DNA of 5,802 bases, taken from the NCBI GenBank assembly GCA_913775005.1, contig CAJYKY010000447.1:1-5802 (forward strand), read 5' to 3'. The translations under genes were made by a program, and so were the position numbers. The DNA comes from an uncultured Achromobacter sp. Lineage in GTDB: Bacteria; Pseudomonadota; Gammaproteobacteria; Burkholderiales; Burkholderiaceae_B. The notes beneath the pieces are model-generated. The model searched no databases. It had not been told where the DNA came from and worked only from the letters and a program-made list of their open reading frames with translations. Shown piece after piece: positions 1 to 4,058 of this stretch (position 1 is its first letter; every line of letters starts with the position of its first letter).

Positions 1-14
1 AGGGCAACAAACGG

Positions 15-51
15 TTGCGGGCGTGGCGGACAAAATCCGCAACGCCCGCAA
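15..51 (-). terminator. Probable transcription terminator hairpin of gabT
   Basis: Bases 15-24 pair with 42-51 (10 bp, GC-rich). After one G/A mismatch (25 and 41), 26-30 pair with 36-40, closing a 5-base loop of sequence CAAAA on the plus strand. Read on the minus strand, the hairpin is followed by CCGTTTGTTG, a moderately T-rich tail; read on the plus strand there is no T-run. It lies about 75 bases past the gabT stop, so it most plausibly ends the gabT transcript. The imperfect T-tract means it could instead be a repetitive palindromic element or an RNA-stabilising stem. Confidence 0.5.
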
Positions 52-68
52 GTACCATGCCTGTCGCC

Positions 69-109
69 CTGAACGGGAATGCGGTCCGGGCGCTAAGGCC
101 CGGGTTCAG
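69..109. repeat. Compound inverted repeat just after gabT
   Basis: CCGGGC at 86-91 pairs with GCCCGG at 98-103 around the loop GCTAAG. A second arm, CTGAAC at 69-74, pairs with GTTCAG at 104-109, leaving an 11-base bulge on the left side. There is no T-run on either strand, so it is not a classic intrinsic terminator. It starts 17 bases beyond the gabT stop codon and may protect the 3' end of the transcript or assist the stronger hairpin further downstream. Confidence 0.35.
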
Positions 110-125
110 ATCGGGTGATTGAGCG

Positions 126-1388
126 TCAGGCGGTCAGCGCTTCGGACAGGATAGCTAATGCGCGGTCGAATTGCGCGTCGGGAATTGTCAGGGGGTACAG
201 GAAGCGCAGCACGTTGCCGTAGACGCCGCAGCTGAGCAGGATCAAGCCTTGTTCCAAGGCGCGAGCCTGCACGCGCTTGACGGCTTCGGCGTCCGGCTTG
301 CCGCTGGCGTCGTTCAGTTCCAGCGCGACCATCGAGCCCAGGCCACGCACGTCGGCAATGGCGGGAACCTTGGCGCGCAGGCCTTCCAGGTGGGCGCGCA
401 GCTTTTCGCCCAGCACGTTGGCGCGGTCGCACAGCTTTTCTTCGGCGATGACGTCCAGCACGGCATGTGCGGCCGCAACGGCCAGCGGGTTGCCGGCGTA
501 GGTGCCGCCCAGGCCGCCAGCGGCCGGACCGTCCATGACGTCGGCGCGGCCGACGACGCCCGAAATCGGGAAGCCGCCGCCCAGGCTCTTGGCCATGGTG
601 ATGAGGTCGGCCTGGACCGAGTGGTGTTCCATGGCGTAGAGCTTGCCGGTGCGGCCAAAGCCGGTCTGCACTTCGTCGGCGATCAGCAGGATGCCGTGTT
701 CGTCGCAAACCTTGCGCAGCGCGGTCATCAGTTCAGGCGGGGTGATGTTGAAACCGCCTTCGCCTTGCACCGGTTCGATGATGATGGCGGCAACGCGCTT
801 GGGGTCGATGTCGCACTTGAAGAGCAAGTCCAGCGCCTTGAGCGAATCGGCCACGCTGATGGATTGCGTGGCGTTGGGGAAAGGCACGTGATAGATGTCG
901 CCGGGCATCGGGCCGAACGACAGCTTGTACGGGGCGACCTTGCCGGTCAGCGCCATGCCGAGCATGGTGCGGCCGTGGAACGAACCCGAGAAGGCGATGA
1001 CGCCCGAACGGCCGGTGGCCGAGCGTGCGATCTTGATGGCGTTTTCAACGGCTTCGACGCCGGTGGTGAAGAAAGCGGTTTTCTTCAGGCCGTCGATGGG
1101 GGCCAGGCGGTTGATGCGTTCGGCCAGCGAGATATAGCCTTCGTACGGCACGATCTGGTAGGCGGTGTGCGTGAAGTTGTCCAGCTGGGCGGACACGGCG
1201 GCCTTGACCTTGGGGTGCAAGTGGCCGGTGTTGAGCACGGCGATGCCGCCTGCGAAATCGATGTATTCCTTGCCATTGGCATCCCACAGCGTGGCGTTTT
1301 CAGCGCGCACGGCGTAGAAATCGCACATGACGCCAACGCCGCGCGGGGTGGCCAGGGAACGGCGGGTATTCAAGTCCTGATTCTTCAT
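126..1388 (-). CDS. gabT: 4-aminobutyrate aminotransferase (GabT), class-III PLP enzyme
   Basis: A 420-residue cytosolic class-III (fold-type I) aminotransferase. GabT moves the amino group of 4-aminobutyrate to 2-oxoglutarate, giving succinate semialdehyde and glutamate, the first step of GABA catabolism. Family landmarks seen: TTGVEAVENAIKIAR at 108-122 (PLP phosphate binding), FHGR at 137-140, EPVQGEGG at 205-212, ADEVQTGFGRTG at 237-248, MAKSLGGGFP at 265-274 with Lys267 as the Schiff-base lysine, and GGTYAGNP at 294-301. Ile49, Arg140, Glu210, Asp238, Lys267 and Arg395 match in order and spacing the active-site residues recalled for E. coli GabT (Ile50, Arg141, Glu211, Asp239, Lys268, Arg398), so the enzyme looks intact and full length. 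The ATG at 1386-1388 has GAGG five bases upstream. It is divergent from a GabR-like regulator, which supports the GABA role. 5-Aminovalerate aminotransferase (DavT) is so similar that it cannot be excluded, and the enzyme may use both substrates. Confidence 0.93.
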   Translation of the reverse strand: MKNQDLNTRRSLATPRGVGVMCDFYAVRAENATLWDANGKEYIDFAGGIAVLNTGHLHPKVKAAVSAQLDNFTHTAYQIVPYEGYISLAERINRLAPIDGLKKTAFFTTGVEAVENAIKIARSATGRSGVIAFSGSFHGRTMLGMALTGKVAPYKLSFGPMPGDIYHVPFPNATQSISVADSLKALDLLFKCDIDPKRVAAIIIEPVQGEGGFNITPPELMTALRKVCDEHGILLIADEVQTGFGRTGKLYAMEHHSVQADLITMAKSLGGGFPISGVVGRADVMDGPAAGGLGGTYAGNPLAVAAAHAVLDVIAEEKLCDRANVLGEKLRAHLEGLRAKVPAIADVRGLGSMVALELNDASGKPDAEAVKRVQARALEQGLILLSCGVYGNVLRFLYPLTIPDAQFDRALAILSEALTA

Positions 1389-1393
1389 CTCTG

Positions 1394-1397
1394 CCTC
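1394..1397 (-). promoter_or_regulatory. Ribosome binding site of gabT
   Basis: The minus strand reads GAGG here, five bases before the ATG at 1386-1388. This is a good Shine-Dalgarno match and supports that start codon. Confidence 0.7.
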
Positions 1398-1454
1398 GGG
1401 GAACGTGGTGGGCGGGAAAAACCTTATTTAATGCTACGATGGCCCCATTTGTGG

Positions 1455-1483
1455 GAACCACTTTGATAAAACAGGTAGAACCA
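1455..1483. promoter_or_regulatory. Candidate regulator operator: GAACCA direct repeat
   Basis: GAACCA occurs at 1455-1460 and again at 1478-1483 in the same orientation, 23 bases apart, about two helical turns. The flanks are partly alike too (a G-rich stretch before, T-rich then G after). The left copy also sits in the perfect inverted repeat GTGG-GAA-CCAC at 1451-1461. B. subtilis GabR binds direct repeats (ATACCA type) upstream of its divergent target, so a same-orientation hexamer pair between gabT and the regulator is the expected geometry. The left copy would fall near the -35 region of the candidate gabT promoters; the right copy overlaps the regulator's Shine-Dalgarno region, which would suit autorepression. 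Binding itself is inference. Confidence 0.4.
1473..1478 (+). promoter_or_regulatory. Ribosome binding site that decides the TTG start of the regulator
   Basis: AGGTAG at 1473-1478 lies six bases before the TTG at 1485. Its last three bases are also an in-frame TAG stop, so the reading frame cannot begin further upstream. Together these make TTG 1485 the best start, although an ATG exists 20 codons downstream at 1545. Confidence 0.6.
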
Positions 1484-1484
1484 A

Positions 1485-2978
1485 TTGCGGTCCATTGTAG
1501 GTGACTTGCTGCTGCTGCGCTTGGCTGATGGTTCCACTGAACCGATGAATAAGCGCCTGTATCGCGGAATTCGTGAAGCGATCCTCGACGGCGCCATCGC
1601 GGCAGACTCGCGCCTGCCTGCCTCGCGCGACCTCGCGGCCGAATTGGGCATCGCGCGTAACACCGTGGTGCATGTCTACAGCCAGTTGCTGGCGGAAGGC
1701 TATACGCGCAGCCGCCAAGGCAACGGCACCTTTGTCAACGCGTCCGTACCGGATTCCTATCTGGCCAGCGGCCGCCGCCTGCGTCAGGCGCGTGAAGCGC
1801 AGCCGGGGCCGGCGCTGTCGCCACGCGGCGCGGCCATTGTGGATGGCGTGTCGGCCTCGCCCTATCAGTGGGGCGCCTTCATGCCCGGTGTGCCCGACCT
1901 GACCGAGTTCCCCTACAAGAAGTTCGGCCGCATTTTCAGCGCGTTGTGGCGCAACCCGTCGCCGGACTTGCTGACTTACGCCTACGGCGGCGGCCTGCCC
2001 GCGCTGCGCGAAGCGCTGGCTGAACATCTGGCGCTGACGCGCTCCATCGATTGCGATCCTGAACAGATCATCATCACCGAAGGCTCGCATCAGGCTATCG
2101 ACCTCACCACGCGCATCCTGGGTGATGTGGGTGAAACCGCGTGGGTCGAAGACCCCGGCTATTGGGGCGCGCGCACCATCTTGCAGGCCAACGGCTTGCA
2201 CACCGTGCACCTGCCCGTCGACGAAGAAGGCATGCGCCTGCCCGACACCGTGGGCACGCCGCCGCGCTTTATCTTCGTCACCCCATCGCATCAATATCCG
2301 CTTGGCCCCGTCATGTCATTGACACGGCGGCGCCAGCTGCTGGCCGTGGCACGGCAATTCGGCAGCTGGATCATTGAAGACGACTACGACAGCGAGTTCC
2401 GTTTCTCTGGCAGGCCCATTGCATCTTTGCTAGGTCTGGAACCTGATTCGCCCGTCATCTACATGGGCACCTTCAGCAAGACGCTGTATCCGGGCCTGCG
2501 CGTGGGCTATCTGGTATTGCCCAAACCGCTGACCGCCGCGTTTCAGGCAGCGCATGCCGAGCTCTACCGCGAAGGCCATCTGATGACGCACGCGGCGCTG
2601 GCCACCTTTATCTCGGAAGGCCATTACGCCGCCCACATCCGCCGCATGCGCATGCTGTATGGGCGGCGCCGCGCGATGCTGGTGAACCTGATTGAACGCC
2701 GGCTGGGGCCAGAGTGGCTGCACCGCGATGCCAGCATGGCGGGCCTGCATCTGGTGCTGACCATGCCTGTGGACATGGATGACCTGCGCGTGGTGGATGT
2801 GGCGCGCAGCAAGGGCGTGCTGACGCGCGCGCTGTCGCGCTATTACGTCAATGAAGAAGGGCGCCGGCCCGGTCTGCTGCTGGGTTATGCGTGCGTGCCG
2901 GAACACGACATTGCGCGCAAGTTTGAAGTGCTGCTGGAAAGCCTGGCGGAAGTGGCGCGCAAGCCGGCGGCGGCCTGA
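1485..2978 (+). CDS. gabR: MocR/GabR-family transcriptional regulator (GntR winged helix fused to a PLP aminotransferase-like domain)
   Basis: A 497-residue chimeric regulator. Residues about 22-86 form a GntR-type winged helix (SRLPASRDLAAELGIARNTV at 42-61, then QLLAEGY and the GNGTFV wing at 79-84). Residues about 125-490 form a fold-type I aminotransferase-like domain used for sensing. Seen there: DLLTYAYGGGLPALREAL at 161-178, VTPSHQYPLG at 265-274, EDDYDSEFRF at 298-307 and GTFSKTLYPGLRVGY at 328-342. Lys332 is the expected PLP lysine; Asp299, Tyr301 and Arg339 match B. subtilis GabR Asp279, Tyr281 and Arg319, and Arg452 (SRYY) aligns with GabR Arg430. The position of GabR Arg207 is Gly228 here (GYWG). 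The start is TTG at 1485, supported by AGGTAG and an in-frame stop just upstream; starting at ATG 1545 would remove the family's N-terminal LLLLRL segment. Lying divergent to gabT, it probably controls gabT and itself. It could also be PdxR-like, but no pdxS/pdxT neighbours are present. Confidence 0.88.
   Translation: MRSIVGDLLLLRLADGSTEPMNKRLYRGIREAILDGAIAADSRLPASRDLAAELGIARNTVVHVYSQLLAEGYTRSRQGNGTFVNASVPDSYLASGRRLRQAREAQPGPALSPRGAAIVDGVSASPYQWGAFMPGVPDLTEFPYKKFGRIFSALWRNPSPDLLTYAYGGGLPALREALAEHLALTRSIDCDPEQIIITEGSHQAIDLTTRILGDVGETAWVEDPGYWGARTILQANGLHTVHLPVDEEGMRLPDTVGTPPRFIFVTPSHQYPLGPVMSLTRRRQLLAVARQFGSWIIEDDYDSEFRFSGRPIASLLGLEPDSPVIYMGTFSKTLYPGLRVGYLVLPKPLTAAFQAAHAELYREGHLMTHAALATFISEGHYAAHIRRMRMLYGRRRAMLVNLIERRLGPEWLHRDASMAGLHLVLTMPVDMDDLRVVDVARSKGVLTRALSRYYVNEEGRRPGLLLGYACVPEHDIARKFEVLLESLAEVARKPAAA
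1530..1543. repeat. Inverted repeat GGTTC-N4-GAACC inside the start of the regulator gene
   Basis: GGTTC at 1530-1534 and GAACC at 1539-1543 form a perfect inverted repeat around CACT, covering codons 16-20. The right arm is the same core as the two GAACCA copies upstream at 1455 and 1478. It may be an extra, intragenic regulator site, or a chance consequence of codons for Gly-Ser-Thr-Glu-Pro. Confidence 0.3.
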
Positions 2979-3003
2979 CTCTGGGCCGCCAGCCCAGAGT
3001 TAG
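2975..3003. terminator. Hairpin at the convergent junction, overlapping the regulator's stop codon
   Basis: ACTCTGGGC at 2978-2986 pairs perfectly with GCCCAGAGT at 2992-3000 around the 5-base loop CGCCA. A G/T wobble and two more pairs extend the stem to 2975 and 3003, so it includes the TGA stop of the regulator (2976-2978). It lies between two converging genes and can serve both strands. Neither strand has a T-run after it, so it is either a non-canonical or Rho-assisted terminator, or a transcript 3'-end stabiliser. Confidence 0.55.
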
Positions 3004-3030
3004 CCTAGACCCTGGCCAAAACTCCCGAGC

Positions 3031-3945
3031 CTAAACCCCCAACGACCCTTGCACTGGTCCCAACGCGGCCGCGAAGGCGGCTGCATTGCGCATGCCCTGG
3101 TCTTCGAAGTTGGTGTTGAACACGGCATGCGCCTGCGCGCTTTGCGAGGCCAGCCGCGTGAAACGCTCCACGAGTTCTGCAATTTCCTGTTCGGTGTATT
3201 CGTACTGAAAGCGGCCCGACGACGCTGAACCCGATGCGTTCCATGCCTCGGTATTGCGGCCATGCAGCCGCAGCAAGGTCAGATCGGGATGGGTGCTTTC
3301 CCACACGGCAGGCACCGTGTTCTCAAAGCCTTGCGGCGCATCCACCACCGTGTGCACCAGCCCCAGATCGCGCTCGAACGCGAGCGTGTCGGCGATGGCG
3401 GCGGGGCTGTCGAACCAGCTGCGATGCCGGAACTCCACCGACACCAGATGCTCTTGCATGCGCTGCGCGCAATCGGCCACATGCGCGCGGCCCCGCGCAT
3501 CGCGCCGGATCCAGGGCGGAAACTGAAAATGCACGGCGCCCAGCTTGCCTGGCATGCGCAAGGGTTCCAATGCCAGCTGATACCGCCGCCACAGTTCGTC
3601 CCGCAGGTCTTCGGGCATCTGATGGTGATAGATGATGGGTTCAGCCCGGTCGTCCAGTTCGCGCCGGATGTCGGCAGGCAGCGCGGATAGCGGCGTCTGG
3701 TGGCCGGTGAATAGCCGGAAGGCCTTGATATTGAAGATGAAATCGTCGGGCGTGCGCTGCGCCCAAAGATAGGCGTTGTCGGCCGAGGGCAGGGCGTAGT
3801 AGCTGGAATCGACTTCGGCCAGCCCAAACCGCGACGCATAGAATTGCAGCCGCGACGTGGCGGTGTGGGCGCTGGGCGGATAAAAGCGCCCGCAAGCCAG
3901 CAGGGTCGGGTCGGTCCAGGAGGCGGTGCCAGTCAGAATGCGCAT
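3031..3945 (-). CDS. DUF72 domain protein (YecE-like), function unknown
   Basis: A 304-residue protein covering essentially the whole DUF72 domain, a TIM-barrel-like family widespread in bacteria and archaea with no firmly established reaction. Conserved segments seen in order: GTASWTDP at 6-13, FYPP at 21-24, EVDSSYYALP at 44-53, FNIKAFRLFTGHQTP at 71-85, HFQFPPW at 139-145, SVEFRHRSWF at 169-178, LLRLHGRN at 224-231 and FNTNFEDQGMRNA at 276-288, the usual closing motif. Acidic and aromatic residues on these loops (Glu44, Asp46, Glu171, Arg173, His174) suggest a sugar- or nucleic-acid-like ligand site, but that is inference. There is no signal peptide or membrane segment, so it is cytosolic. 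The ATG at 3943-3945 has no clear Shine-Dalgarno sequence, yet the conserved GTASW motif begins only five residues in and no other start codon is close by. It converges on the regulator and diverges from the helicase, so neither neighbour defines its role. Confidence 0.88.
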   Translation of the reverse strand: MRILTGTASWTDPTLLACGRFYPPSAHTATSRLQFYASRFGLAEVDSSYYALPSADNAYLWAQRTPDDFIFNIKAFRLFTGHQTPLSALPADIRRELDDRAEPIIYHHQMPEDLRDELWRRYQLALEPLRMPGKLGAVHFQFPPWIRRDARGRAHVADCAQRMQEHLVSVEFRHRSWFDSPAAIADTLAFERDLGLVHTVVDAPQGFENTVPAVWESTHPDLTLLRLHGRNTEAWNASGSASSGRFQYEYTEQEIAELVERFTRLASQSAQAHAVFNTNFEDQGMRNAAAFAAALGPVQGSLGV

Positions 3946-4058
3946 AAGCCAAAACAGGTAGGGATGCCGCCGGGGGGGCGCTGGGCGACGCTGCTATCAT
4001 AGCTGGATAAATAGCCAGTCATTTCCACCCGCCGCGCCTTGGCGACACCCGCCGTGTC
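3946..4058. promoter_or_regulatory. Divergent intergenic region between the DUF72 gene and the helicase gene
   Basis: These 113 bases must carry start signals for both genes. The only AT-rich part is 3994-4013, with a TATCAT hexamer at 3995-4000 on the plus strand and the overlapping TATGAT at 3996-4001 on the minus strand. Both are fair -10 boxes, but neither has a good -35 partner. A run of seven G lies at 3972-3978. No operator-like repeat stands out. Exact promoter positions are unproven. Confidence 0.35.

Larger units (their letters stand above)
1..125. other. Non-coding stretch downstream of gabT
   Basis: No convincing gene lies in these 125 bases. They contain two inverted repeats, listed separately. 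A short plus-strand frame is open from the window edge to a TGA at 116-118, and a short minus-strand frame begins with ATG at 56-58 and runs off the edge. Both cross the strong hairpin at 15-51 and neither resembles a protein I recognise. No gabD (succinate-semialdehyde dehydrogenase) start, the usual partner of gabT, is visible here; it could lie further left or elsewhere in the genome. Confidence 0.5.
1389..1484. promoter_or_regulatory. Divergent gabT / regulator promoter region
   Basis: These 96 bases must carry the promoters of both divergent genes. They are clearly more AT-rich than the flanking genes, mainly at 1417-1432 and 1461-1480. Weak -10-like hexamers are TACGAT (1435-1440, plus strand) and TAGCAT or TTAAAT (1431-1436 and 1426-1431, minus strand). 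None has a good TTGACA-like partner at 16-18 bases. A poor -35 box is what one expects for a promoter needing an activator, and MocR regulators such as GabR do activate gabT. The promoter positions themselves are inference. Confidence 0.45.

Noticed and set aside
1..58. A minus-strand frame starting at ATG 56-58 and running off the left edge, possibly the next gene after gabT
   Set aside because: It has only 19 codons, a weak upstream purine stretch, and the hairpin forms most of its length. It does not resemble the GabD N-terminus.
2..118. A plus-strand frame open from the left edge to TGA at 116-118, possibly the C-terminus of a converging gene
   Set aside because: Its 38 codons resemble no known protein tail, it runs through the strong hairpin at 15-51, and the codon bias weakens after about position 55. 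It cannot be excluded without sequence to the left, but cannot be supported.
171..1466. A 431-codon open frame on the plus strand opposite gabT
   Set aside because: It is a mirror of gabT produced by GC-rich codon bias. Its translation is rich in Ala, Gly, Val and His with no recognisable domain, whereas the minus strand encodes an intact enzyme.
1434..2294. A 286-codon open frame on the minus strand opposite the regulator
   Set aside because: It lies opposite the conserved winged helix and PLP domain of the regulator, would overlap the divergent promoter, and shows no domain.
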